From Rhynchosporium graminicola (Eukaryota > Ascomycota > Leotiomycetes > Helotiales > Ploettnerulaceae): 64,000 nucleotides of DNA. This document shows, one piece after another, positions 48,515 to 58,926 of this stretch (within the stretch, counting starts at the first letter, position 1; the number at the start of each line of letters is the position of its first letter). The notes below the pieces were generated by a model that was given only the letters and a program-made list of their open reading frames with translations, ran no database searches and had not been told where the DNA came from. The translations under genes and the position numbers were made by a program. The stretch spans positions 1 to 64,000 of the forward strand of contig FJUW01000072.1 of the NCBI GenBank assembly GCA_900074885.1, given 5' to 3'.

Positions 48515-50548
48515 TTACTCTTCATCTCCGTCAAGCCAAATCTCGTGCCCATCACCTTCCTTACACGCCATGGCCAGACAACATACACACACAGCTACGG
48601 CTGCTGCGACCCAGAAAGCCAATCCCGTCATTGAGTGAGACGTTCCGTAGCTATAGATAAGAGCTCCAATGGACGCTCCCGTAGCACGGAACGCGCCACT
48701 TGCCACATACGAAATGCTATTCGTCCGCGCCAGTGCAGATGGGTGAGGACACGCACTAAATTCGGTGACATGTGGTTAGCTTTTGATAGCAGGTATAAAT
48801 GCTAGGACAAGATGAGAAACAATAACTTACAGTCTAACAAGCATAATTGCCGTAGGTGTTACGAAGACTGCGCAGAAGATGAGGGTAACTTGTATCACGG
48901 CAATGAGCAACCAGACGGCTGGGGGCTGCCCATGCTCACTCGTATTCGATTTCGTGAGCTTACTGACAAGGGCAACGAACGGAGCCACGCTGTAGATGAT
49001 AGGTAATCCTCGCATGAAAAGACGCCAGGCTCTCAATGCTCCCAGCTTATGGATGACTTTAGGATATACCAAGAACTGGATTGGCAGACCACACACACCG
49101 ATGATTGAGAGCGTGAGGCCAATTTCTGATGGTGTCATTCCTGGGCCTCCAGAAAAGCGGAAGGGGAGAGAGTCGTGGGTACCCTTTGCGGGAGGATCAC
49201 TGAGAAAGTTGGTCCAGAGTATGGTGTATGCTCCTATATGGCAATCGTGTATAGCAGATACCATCAGCATGAGGACGAATCTTTGGGTGAAAATACGTCG
49301 AAGAGGTAGAATTGGAGGAGCCGTGTTCTTCTGAGGGATGGGCGAAATCGACCTGTTCTCCTTCTTTCCTTCTTTCCGTTCATCGTATTCGTCGCCTGAG
49401 TTGTCTGAGTCCTCCACGTCCGCATCCTCCGATTTAATGAAAGGCACATCCTCCATTTCTGTTGAATCCTCGTCATCGAGGGATTTGTAAGAGGAACCTT
49501 CCTGCCGTCTTTTGAAACAAGAGACTAGTTTTCTTGAGATGACCAGACCAATATCGCGGCCACTCTTCTTCTGCGGATGTGTCTTCGATCGTAGCACAAA
49601 ATCAGCACACCAGAATCGTCTATCCATCTAGCGGCATTGGAGAACATACCTCTTCCAGGAAGAAAAATATCGCCAGGAATGTCATGAATAACATTGATGC
49701 ATTCACTAGAGCAGGTGGTTCATAGGGAAACTTCTTCAAAAATGAGTTGTTCCCGAATCTCTCGGGATAGGTGTTTGCCAGGTTGGCTAGTTGTCCTCCC
49801 ATGATGGGACTCAGAAGAGTGGACAGGGTAGCGGCCATAGTAGTCATGACAAAGGCTCTAGACAGGTATCTGTAGGAGGCTTCAAGTCAGCCTAGGGATG
49901 ACCACTGGCATGTTGCGTGACAAGAAGATTAAGAAGTGGAGGAGCTTCTACTTCTTCTCAACCACGATCTCAGTTATCACTGTTCTGGCCGTCGCTACGT
50001 TTCCATTAAAAATACCTTCCAGGCCCCATAGAGCTACGAGTTGATAAAAATGTGTGGTGAACCCTAGGAGTGAAGAACTTATGACTAGAAATTACGGGAA
50101 ACTGTCAATATTGAAGCAAGAGAGTGGAATTCTTTCCCATCTGGTGCCGCTTACTTGAAGCTGCTGTACCAAGCAGGAGAACCCCTTTACGACCACATTT
50201 TGGTGAGTCCGCAAGCTCGCTAATCCAGATTGACGACAGGCATTGTCCAATGATATAAGCTGTTGATACTGTGGCCGATTGTTTCACAATCTGCCCCGAC
50301 GAAAGCGAAGGGTCCAGATTCTTTAGCTGAAAGTACATGTACGTCTGATCCATCTCACTGTCAGCTTAGTCTTAGCGACAATGTTTGGTGAGACAGAATA
50401 GTTGTGATCACAACATCAATCAGGGAAGCTCACTCACAGAGGCAGACGACCGGACGCTGGGTTCCGCAAAACGCAAGAGGAACAGAACACACAGCTGTCC
50501 TTTCCTGGGCATATCACGCCAGGTTACACTTTCCTGAGACGAAGCCAT
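48515..50548 (-). CDS. Major facilitator superfamily transporter
   Basis: Six exons on the minus strand: 50548-50438, 50353-50155, 50084-49952, 49869-49650, 49582-48831 and 48755-48515, encoding 551 residues. All introns are GT-AG and 67-84 nt. The N-terminus MPRKGQL...LLRFAEP and ELADSPKCGRKGVLLLG (loop 2-3 signature), then NGNVATARTVITEI and EKKYLSRAF, place it with fungal drug:H+ antiporter-like MFS exporters. A long acidic cytoplasmic loop (Asp/Glu/Ser-rich, near EMEDVPF) separates the two six-helix halves. C-terminal helices include ALARTNSISYVASGAFRA. Likely a plasma-membrane or vacuolar exporter of the cluster product. It is head-to-head with the UstYa-like gene. The intron 1 acceptor (TGAG before ATG at 50353) is inferred from frame, since the nearer CAG would give a stop. 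Confidence 0.9.
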
Positions 50549-51321
50549 ATTCTGTCGAACGTACTTCCTGTCAATAGCTAATTGATATTTATGTAGTCAA
50601 AAGCTTGACGAGCATTGAAAAGTTTAAAGAAGGGCTGACCCGAAGTCATACTCCGAGGAGGAGTCCGAAGCGGATCCTTTCCAGAACGAAGGGTATTGCC
50701 GACATGTCTAGATTGGACCCCAACACTTAGATATGTGACTATGATAGGGTGCTGTAGATCTTAACAGGCCTCCCCCCATGTTAGTGTGCGACTATACAAC
50801 TCACATTATTCGTTGTTTGAGTTAGAATTATCACAAGGGCGTATTTTGAGTTATCGGACCATTCCTCCCTGTTGCATATAGCCCATATCAGATATACTCA
50901 ATGCATCAACTACGGTAACTATATCGAATGTCATGCCTGGTTCTGTTCGTACTCGTCAACTCCGTGGTCAGTTTACAGTATTCGGGGGGCGCAATAATTA
51001 TGATCGCTGTGTCTATGATCAGTACGCAGTATTTCTGAGACCTTGACCCCATACCTGAGGCATCATTGCCATGAAACAGTGAAGGCTCGATAAACAGTCT
51101 CCGGGCTTAGCATCTATGCCGTATGAAACGAGACCTGAGTAAATTCGAACAGGCTGACTAGTTAGGCCCGAGTAACTCACATGACTCAGCCAACCACCCC
51201 CTCAGCAAGACGAGACCTGTGAATGCCAGGCAGGACATTTACTGCTGGTTAGTAGTTGGCACTTTTTGCCATCAACTTCACAGGCAACTACTACGAGACT
51301 TCTTCTAAATTCTGTCTGAAT
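50549..51321. promoter_or_regulatory. Divergent promoter region, MFS / UstYa-like
   Basis: 773 bp between the starts of the two divergent genes. A CCGAGGAGGAGTCCGAAGCG stretch at about 50,652 contains several CCG/CGG-type triplets such as Zn2Cys6 activators use, but no clear CGG-Nx-CCG dyad is evident. No gene is visible. Confidence 0.4.
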
Positions 51322-52504
51322 ATGTTTCCGTTTGAGAAATTTCTATCCAGGCGAACCTCCGACCCCGATGGAGCTGCCTACGAGTCTGTCGCTTTACGAG
51401 CCGACGAAAATGGCGAGCCCACGCCTGAAAACGCACTTCGCATGGAGTTGGCGAAGGTCCAGAAAAAATTGAAATTCTTCCGCACCGCTTTCTACCTAGC
51501 CCACGTCTTCCAAGCTTTGTTCTTCTTCTACTTTATGTTCGGCAAGAGCGACTCATCACACCCGGTCACCAAATATCGAGATCTCGAATGGAGTGGTCTG
51601 CTCGGCGAGGATTGGAATGGGCTTATTCCCAATGGTACGGAACAAGATGCAGTAGGAAGAGACGCATACTGCCCCCTAGACATGGCTACGACACTTACTA
51701 ACGATATATCGTGGTATCAGGTATCGGATACCCATTGAAGCCGATCTTTTGGGGCGAAGACCACCCTTACTACATGCCTGAGAATATGTTCGACGACTTT
51801 GACAAGTCAATGGCCAAGATTTCTCACTGGAAGTACATGCACAATAGTCAGTCTCCACAGCTGTTAGATTCATCAGATTTCACAACTGACATTCGGGGTC
51901 CCGATCACAGGTTCTAGCATATTTATCGGAAAAGACAAGCCCCGAGTCAAGAGAATCAAGCCTGATGGCGGTGTCGAGGAATTGCCGCCGTTCTGGCCTT
52001 GGGAGCCTCTTGAAGACGGCAGGGAACTCTACGCGATACGCGGCTTCCACCAAATGCATTGCATAGTATGGACCACTTTCCGCCCGACCCGTTTTCCTTC
52101 CCTATGATACATCCACCTTAATCTTTAACGAGAACTAACCTAGGACTCCTCCCCTTTTATAGTTCGTCCTCTCCGAAGAGTTTACCTACCATTACGCAGA
52201 CACCAACGACTCCCTATGGCCGGCCGGACATGTAGCACACTGCATCAACACTCTTCGCGATGCCATCATGTGCATGGCGGACGCTCAGCCCCTGTCCTAT
52301 GTCAACGGCTATAAGAACGGGCACGCGACGGATGGTCAGGCCATGATGTGTAGAGATTGGGAGGAATTGCACAAGTTCGTCACCGCACCCGAGAGGGGAT
52401 TGCGAATCAAGAATGTCGCGCCACCCGGTAGCAAGATGGAGAAGATGGCTCCCATCGTACCTTATCCCGATTTGACCGAGGAGGAATTGAGAGGGGTAGC
52501 CTGA
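51322..52504 (+). CDS. UstYa-like oxidase (DUF3328)
   Basis: Four exons 51322-51634, 51721-51846, 51911-52065 and 52163-52504 encode 311 residues. Introns are 86, 64 and 97 nt with CTAAC/CTGAC branch points. One membrane-spanning segment (about residues 53-74) follows a short polar N-terminus. The paired histidine-cysteine motifs diagnostic of UstYa proteins are present: HQMHC at 193-197 and HVAHC at 221-225. Family members act in oxidative cyclisation or desaturation, first described in ustiloxin (RiPP) biosynthesis and later in other pathways. A membrane-tethered oxidative tailoring role is likely; the substrate is unknown. For intron 2, acceptors CACAG (51910, used here) or CTAG (51917, with a different donor) are both possible and change one to three residues. 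It is head-to-head with the MFS transporter and convergent with the prenyltransferase. Confidence 0.9.
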
Positions 52505-53491
52505 GACGGGAGCTTCACGTAATCATGTGTGTAATCAAGCGGAATGTGGGCAGATGTGGTAAGATGTGTAAACTAATACAAGCGACGAGATCATCAACAG
52601 TTTCAAAAGGTGATGGCGCTTCGAGCTGTTCATGGGAGATCTGAGGGGCAAATAATCGGCACAGGTCAAAGTAAGTGATCAGAAAGAGTAGTATTTGAGT
52701 CGCTTGAAGAGAGCTATCTACACAGAAGATTCTAGCTACTTGTACAGCTATATGAGCTCTTAGTTATCCTATACTACGTAATGTAGAAGTCTGTTGAAGA
52801 TGGAATTGAAGTAGCGTGTTCACAGAGTATTCAACTATTCAAACTATTGATCGGATTTAATCAATTAATCCAGATTAGAATTGATCAGTGACTTAGTAGA
52901 TATATCTGATTGATTGATTACTACTCATATCAATCATACTATATTACTCTGATATATGTACATCTATAATTACTACTACGCTTGTTTTATTTATTATTAT
53001 ATCGATACACAATAGCTTCTAAACCCTATTTTAGTCTAAACTCAAAGCAAATAGTGAAGATTTTGCTCATAGTCAATTCGTAGATAGAGCCGTCTATCAA
53101 CCAAGTCTTTGGTCGTCATGTACGGGAAGCTGGAGAATGATTTAGTTGGCACTGATTTTGTGCTCAAAAGAAGGCGATTGGCCTGAGTTCTTGGTATTGA
53201 TATTTCAAGGGGAAAGGGAAACATAATATTTTGCATCGTCTGAGAGATTCTGCATCCATGGAAGGTCATTCTAGAGGCATGCTAGAGTTTGGGGTTCTGA
53301 AGTCAAACTATCTCCCCATTAACGGCTATGCTATCGATAATGACGATTGTGAAGAGAGATAGAGAATGCTGAGAGGTAAAGACAAGGAAACCCAGTTTAC
53401 CCAGGTATAATGTATCACTCTTATTCAAAGCATGGGAAGCAAAATTCTACAATTGAACAAAAGAATTTGTTACTCCTCATTTTCTGTCCCT
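52505..53491. other. Convergent intergenic region, no supported gene
   Basis: 987 bp between the 3' ends of the UstYa-like and prenyltransferase genes. It is AT-rich with GATTGATT-type short repeats around 52,850-52,960. A 75-codon minus-strand frame at 53042-53269 has no recognised family and no context. Confidence 0.5.
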
Positions 53492-55134
53492 CTAGAAACG
53501 CGGATTCTCGTACAACTCAGGTGTTACATATACTTGCAAGCTCAGCGCCCGGTCATCAAGACCCTCCTTCCTGCCGATACCAATAAAGGTGAAGATGCCC
53601 GGCTTTTCATCTAGGCCACGGTAAGTGCTTTTAGGAGACGTTAGTGAGGTGAGTCATGATAGTGATAGTAGGCTTGGAGATTAAAGGGATGAAATGAATC
53701 AGAGGTCCGGAATGGTCTGTTGATCGAAACTCACAATGTCCTTCTGGTTCTATCCTCGACAGTGGCGCCACCATCCGCCCATCCATATTTCTCCAACCAC
53801 TGATCCAGTCCCTGTGCAACGGCTTCATCGTTCGGCGCTTGGAATCCCGGGTAGAAGTATAACTTGGGGATGGGATAGGGTCTGTCGGGCGTGAGTGAGA
53901 AGTACAACGACGATGGTTTTGTGCCCAGAATGGCGCGACGCTTCTTGTCGGCCTCGGACTCCTCGCGGATCTTATGGGCAGGATAGTGTAGACCATGAGA
54001 GAGCTGAATAATGTCGCGCAGCTTCTCCTTGTCCGCGTCCAGGTCTGGGATGGGGATCCGACCACCAAGTGTGTAGAAATCCCACATCTCTTCAAAGTCG
54101 TCGCCTACGTAGCGAAGATATACCTTCAGGCGGGCCTGACCAGCGGGCACAAAATCGGTAGATAGACCACGACCCTGCGACTCGTATTGGGGATGGTCGG
54201 CCATGAAGTCTTCGATCATCTTCAGCCCGAGCAGGATATTTGGGTGAGAGCCGATGTCTGGCAGCTGGCGCACGCCCAGGGAAAGGGCCTGGAAACGTGT
54301 GAATCCGCGGTCGGCAGCCACGAAACATGGAGGGAAGTAACTTTTGATCATGACCGGGAGGAGATCTGGAGCTTTCTCCGTGATCTTGGGATTTATATCG
54401 AAGCCGAGGATAGTAGGCGTCCGATGTCCGGCTTTAGAAATCAAAAGTTCTTGCTTCTCGGTGGATGCATTTGAGTACACTAACCATCGCTCGAGTGCAC
54501 GATGCTAAACTCAGTCAGTCCAGTATCTTCCAATATTTTTACGGAATTTCGTTCTGCGACATGATTGTGCAAAGTAATCGGGCTGCCAAATGCTACTTTC
54601 CAAATTATGACTGACGCGAAGAAAGAAAACAAATCATTCAGTGGCCGGCAAGAAAAGACACCTAAATTAACGTACCCAATGCTCATCATAAAGTGGACTC
54701 TTATGCTTCAGAATCTTGAGAACCTCTTCCACCGTATCCACGCTCATAGGAGAGCTCTTATTCGGAGGCCGAACCTCGCTCAGGTCCAACACAAACCGAA
54801 CACTCGACTTCTTAGTGGAGCCTTTGAATTCCCAGCTATACTCGAAGGGATTGCCATCCCAACCTACGGCAGTTGGCATGGACCCGCGAACTGGCTTTCC
54901 TTTGAGTAATGGGCAAATAACAGAACTATAGAACGTGAGGAACTGATTCTTTGTTTTCCCAGGAAACTCAGCCTCCTCCATCATCCGAGCGAGGTCCAGC
55001 CCGCTGGTACGCCACCAGTAGAGCGCATCGTCATCTAGCTTGGACTGATCAATTTCCACGAAGGAAGTTGGCAGCTTTGATTGTTCGACAATCCCTCCCT
55101 CGAATTGTGTCGTCTCGACAGCGATAGAACCCAT
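53492..55134 (-). CDS. DMATS-type aromatic (indole) prenyltransferase
   Basis: Three exons on the minus strand, 55134-54676, 54504-53735 and 53627-53492, give 454 residues, normal for the family. Intron 1 (171 nt, GTACGT...GTTTAG) joins YDEHW to HRALERW. Intron 2 (107 nt, GTGAGT...AAAAG, CTAAC branch) adds the last 45 residues with TYRGLDEKPGIFTFIG. Family marks are YWWRTSG near residue 40, the EYSWEF strand (about 98-103), VRFVLD (112-117), and the barrel strands ARLKVYLRY and IPKLYFYP whose Lys/Tyr residues bind diphosphate. The enzyme would transfer a dimethylallyl group to an aromatic acceptor such as an indole, without a DDxxD motif. The position of the usual catalytic Glu in the VR-(Y/F)-x-x-E-P strand appears to be Asp117. 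It is head-to-head with the PhyH gene and is the main scaffold-modifying enzyme visible. Confidence 0.92.
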
Positions 55135-55982
55135 CTCTAGAATGTTCCCAGATTCCAAGGCACTACACAAAGAGCTTATGTCGTCGAATTTATCGTTGGA
55201 TAGCCGAAGTGGATTCGGTATCGTACAGCAACACCGACAATTATCGTATTTGGACGTAATCTTCCAGCTAGGATAGATTGGTTATTATGGAGGTGTTGAC
55301 GCTGAGGTTTAGAGGATGGGCATATGCTGCTTCCACGATGGCAGTCAAGTTTAGAAAGCCTTCATGACCGTGCTGACCCAGCTGCCAAGTATCTTTTCCT
55401 CTCCCAGGTATCATAGTTAGACCTTGGAGTCTTATGGCAGGTCACGAAGCTGGTCAATGACAAGATGAAACTACAATACGTTCTGTTAAAAGTATGTCAT
55501 TTACCTGATGCCGGATACCAAGTGTGAGATCGGCGCCGCTACTCAGCACCGATACCTCCTTTCGATGCCCCCACGCATTGATATGCACCTTGATTTGCAA
55601 CTTGTATACATATAGCACGGAACAACAAAATTAAAATTTATTACATCAGATTGAACAGATCAGATCAAAGTGCTTTGAATTTGATTCAATCGTGTAACTC
55701 CTTTTGTCGATCATATAATTGTGCTCACTTTACACAAACTTGAAATCTTGCTTGTTGACACCGGGTAGTAGTGTAAAGTTCCTTCCGACCCTAAGTATAA
55801 TTTAAAGTTCGTAGCTTTGATCATACGATATGCAGAAGGTAGTGTAACTTACCGGATACCGTTCTTAATACACTATTTTGTATACGTAACGAGCAAAGCA
55901 GTCATCTATTTCACCATAGCTTTTGTCGATACATCCAACCCACCCACAAATTGCTTCTTCCGATTCCACAAACAAGATCAAG
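55135..55982. promoter_or_regulatory. Divergent promoter region, prenyltransferase / PhyH
   Basis: 848 bp between divergent starts. It contains CGGATACCG at 55853-55861, a perfect CGG-N3-CCG dyad as bound by Zn2Cys6 activators, and the related CCGGATACC at 55511-55519. No gene is visible. Confidence 0.5.
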
Positions 55983-57479
55983 ATGCCAACCACGCTCCCA
56001 GCACCGTCGAAACCGTTGACTGATGGACTGGACTTCAGTTCTCATGTTTATCTGCCTGACGAAGAATCCATAGAAGTTTTCAATCGTGATAGCGCGGAAG
56101 TTCTTGAATGGATTCGAGATAACTTGCAGGCAAGCATTTATTTCCAGTCCTTGTAGCGGGGTTTTGACTAACAGTGGATCTCAGAGATTCAGTGGCATAC
56201 AATCCCTTGCGCGGTTGTCTCTCTGTCGAGGGTCGCAAAAGGCCGCTCCAATCTTTATCGATGCTCGCGAAACCGAAGTGAAGCTGCTTGACGAGGCCCC
56301 CAAGGACGCAGAGCCAGATGTGATAGCAAATATTGCTCCTCACTATGTGCTGGATGCTATCACGGGTCGCTTGCTGACACAGAACATGTTTGGCAAGCAC
56401 TCAGTTCCCCCGTGTCCGGGTGCTTTTGCGTCATGTTTTGCTCCCCTGGGTCTCCCAGGTCCGATGACTCCTGCGAGTGAGTTGGACCACGACAGCTTGC
56501 CTAAGCCCACAGAAGATCCCGAGCAGATCAAAAGAGATATGAAGAAATGGGGCTATGGGCTACTGGCAAATGCAATTACACCTGAGCAAGTCGCGATTCT
56601 CAGAAAAGCCGTCCTGGAACAAGGAGCTGGTGAGCGGAAGAATGGAGTTGCGCACATGCAAGGGCCAAACCAACGCATATGGTGAGATCACTTGTCTACC
56701 TACATAATCACAAACTTGGCGCAGTTGCCCTAATATGATATGTCTCTGTTTAGGAACCTTCCCAACAAAGGAGGTGAATTCCTCGACATGTTCAATCATC
56801 CTTTGCTTGAAACTTTCGTGCCGTGGTTCTTGGGTGAAGGCTTTCAGATCTATAACATGTCAGCTAATATAGCTCTACGGGGGGAAGAGGCCATTCATAT
56901 GCATAGAGACCAGTCTTCCATGCCACCCGATCAAATCCGCCACTCGTACATGATGAACGCCATCTGGTATCTGACCGACCTGACCCCCGAGAAGGGTGCC
57001 ACTCTTGTATACCCTGGATCTCACGTGCAGAACGTTGCACCACTGGGACACATGGGTGATAAGGTATTTACTACCGAGTCTTTATGATTTGTCCTAAGTT
57101 CAGGGCTGTTTTTTCTTATTTTCTTGACTTGCTGCTGACTATCACTTAGGGAGGCTCAATTCCTGCCTGCGCTCCTGCTGGAACGATCCTACTCCTAGAC
57201 AGTCGTGCATGGCACTCCACGGGCCAGAACCAAACGGACGAGCCACGACCGCTGGTTGTCATGACTTTTGTCCGCTATTACATACAGAAAATGGAGAATT
57301 ACCCGCTGCTTCTCGAAGAGAGGGTAAAGGCAAAGTTATCCGACCGCCAAAAAGTTATCCTAGGATTTCCCATAGAGGGAGCGCACGGTTCGGGATATAA
57401 CGCTTATAAGAGATTGGGAGAGGAGTCAGGGGAGATACGCGCTGAAGTAGATGGAACGAACCTAGCACCAAAAGTCTAG
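55983..57479 (+). CDS. Phytanoyl-CoA dioxygenase-like Fe(II)/2OG oxygenase
   Basis: Four exons 55983-56129, 56185-56681, 56754-57063 and 57150-57479 encode 427 residues. Intron 1 (55 nt) appears to be a GC-AG intron (CAG|GCAAGC...CTCAG) with a CTAAC branch point; no GT donor gives a usable intron. Introns 2 and 3 are ordinary GT-AG (72 and 86 nt). The iron-binding facial triad is readable as H265-x-D267 (MHRDQ) and H340 (WHSTGQN), and the 2-oxoglutarate-binding Arg351 lies eleven residues later, the usual PhyH spacing. YGLLANAITPEQVAILRKA is a typical PhyH-domain start. It likely hydroxylates, desaturates or otherwise oxidises a pathway intermediate; cytosolic, with no signal peptide. The N-terminal ~150 residues precede the PhyH core and are not otherwise recognised. 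Confidence 0.88.
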
Positions 57480-57643
57480 AATCGTTGGTCCAATGTGATG
57501 TGGAAATTGATAGCGAGATTGTGTATTAACTTTCCTTGATCTCAACTACTTGGTTTTACACACACAAGTATTACTGGTACAACGTGTTAAATTGGTAAAT
57601 AGCACCATATACCTTGTTGTAAGAAAGGGGGATTCAGTGGGAT

Positions 57644-58391
57644 CTCACCCACCCTCCTGATCCTGCCGTGTTTCCATATCATTTATGGTCATAATCTACC
57701 ACTCAGAAGGTCCTCCCTCCCGAAAACTACTGTAGCTATTCTCTGGAATCATATCTACGAACCTAGTGATTAGGTCCATAGATATCTCTTTTCCTCCCGT
57801 ATCTAGTATAAGCAACTTCTAAATCACCAAGTTTCCAACCTCTATGATGGTTCCGGTTTCGCAGCCTTCTTTGTAAGTCTCCAGCTATTTCGATAAGGTT
57901 CACATCGGAGATCAAGGCGGTTAGTTGATAGAACAAAAATAGCACTCTGCTCTTACCCTGTTATAGAGCTCGTATTTCTTTTATGTATCGACCTTCCCGT
58001 AAACCCTGATATTGTCTTCTGCGTAAAAGAAGCCTCCCGGCTGTTTCAATACCTCTTTTAAGGCCTTAAAAAATTTACCTAGCGCATTTTTATTAGTAAA
58101 CTCTTTATATTCTCCTTCGTAAGAAACCAAGTAGATTTAAATCTTATAGTTACATTTAATTACAGCCCACGCCATAACAAACTTGTAGCCTGAGTATAAG
58201 GTAAATTAGATATAATCGATCTCTCTCTTTCTCCTCTTCTCTATTATATCTTCTGTCGACGAAGGAGATCTATCCTCGCGATTTCTCTACCTGTAAGCCT
58301 CCCCCTTCGCTAGTAACCCCTTTAGTCGTTCCTAGTCCTCGGTAGAAAGCTCCACCTCTTCGGTTTGCTTGCGAATGGAACATTTTACAAC
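57644..58391 (-). pseudogene. Decayed gene of unknown family
   Basis: One minus-strand frame runs from about 58,391 to the stop at 57644-57646, interrupted by several TAG/TAA codons at plausible Gln/Trp positions. Between stops it reads clearly protein-like sequence: YSGYKFVMAWAVIKCNYKI, EGEYKEFTNKNALGKFFKAL, FYAEDNIRVYGKV and LITRFVDMIPENSYSSFREG. A probable 72-nt intron (57885-57956, GTAAGA...AATAG, CTAAC branch) removes four further stops. I do not recognise the family. The stops look like RIP-type C-to-T changes, suggesting a formerly duplicated gene. It lies between the 3' ends of the PhyH and GMC genes. Confidence 0.6.
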
Positions 58392-58468
58392 CAGGAGTGT
58401 AAAATACATAAATAGCTGGAATCTCTTGTGTAGATAGCTCTCTTGAAGTAACTCATATACTACTGTTT

Positions 58469-58855
58469 TTGATCATGTACTTTAACCTGTGCCAATTATT
58501 CTTCCCTTATATCTCACAAAACAGTATAGTATATACTTTTTCACTCCGACCAGTCAGTCTACTCTACGTACAGAACAGACTAATACTAACAAGGACATTT
58601 TCACACGTATGTGGGATTTTTAGGCGGGAAAACAAACCTACACAGGGTATGAGAATGCGGGTGTTAAAAGGCTTAGTGATCAAGAAGATGCAAGAAATTT
58701 TCTATAAAATGACTATTGTTCCGTGTGAAGCAGTGCGTGCAGAGCTCATAGAAGAGTACGCCGAATGCGGATGTGCTAAATCTCGTACAACTATTTTAGC
58801 TAATGCTGTACAAGCCAAAAGAATGAAAAGAATGTTTAATCCAACAAGCTCATAA
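58469..58855 (+). CDS. Hypothetical 128-codon frame, doubtful
   Basis: Open frame with ATG, ending at TAA. The C-terminal half is basic and Lys/Arg/Cys-containing (ECGCAKSRTTILANAVQAKR); the N-terminal half is hydrophobic and looks like intergenic translation. No family is recognised. It may be a remnant of the neighbouring decayed region, or chance. Confidence 0.2.
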   Translation: MIMYFNLCQLFFPYISQNSIVYTFSLRPVSLLYVQNRLILTRTFSHVCGIFRRENKPTQGMRMRVLKGLVIKKMQEIFYKMTIVPCEAVRAELIEEYAECGCAKSRTTILANAVQAKRMKRMFNPTSS

Positions 58856-58926
58856 GATTCTCCATTTAAGATCGAACGTTTTCGTTTGCATCTCGGATTG
58901 AGGAATGCTCCTCATAGAGACCAATC

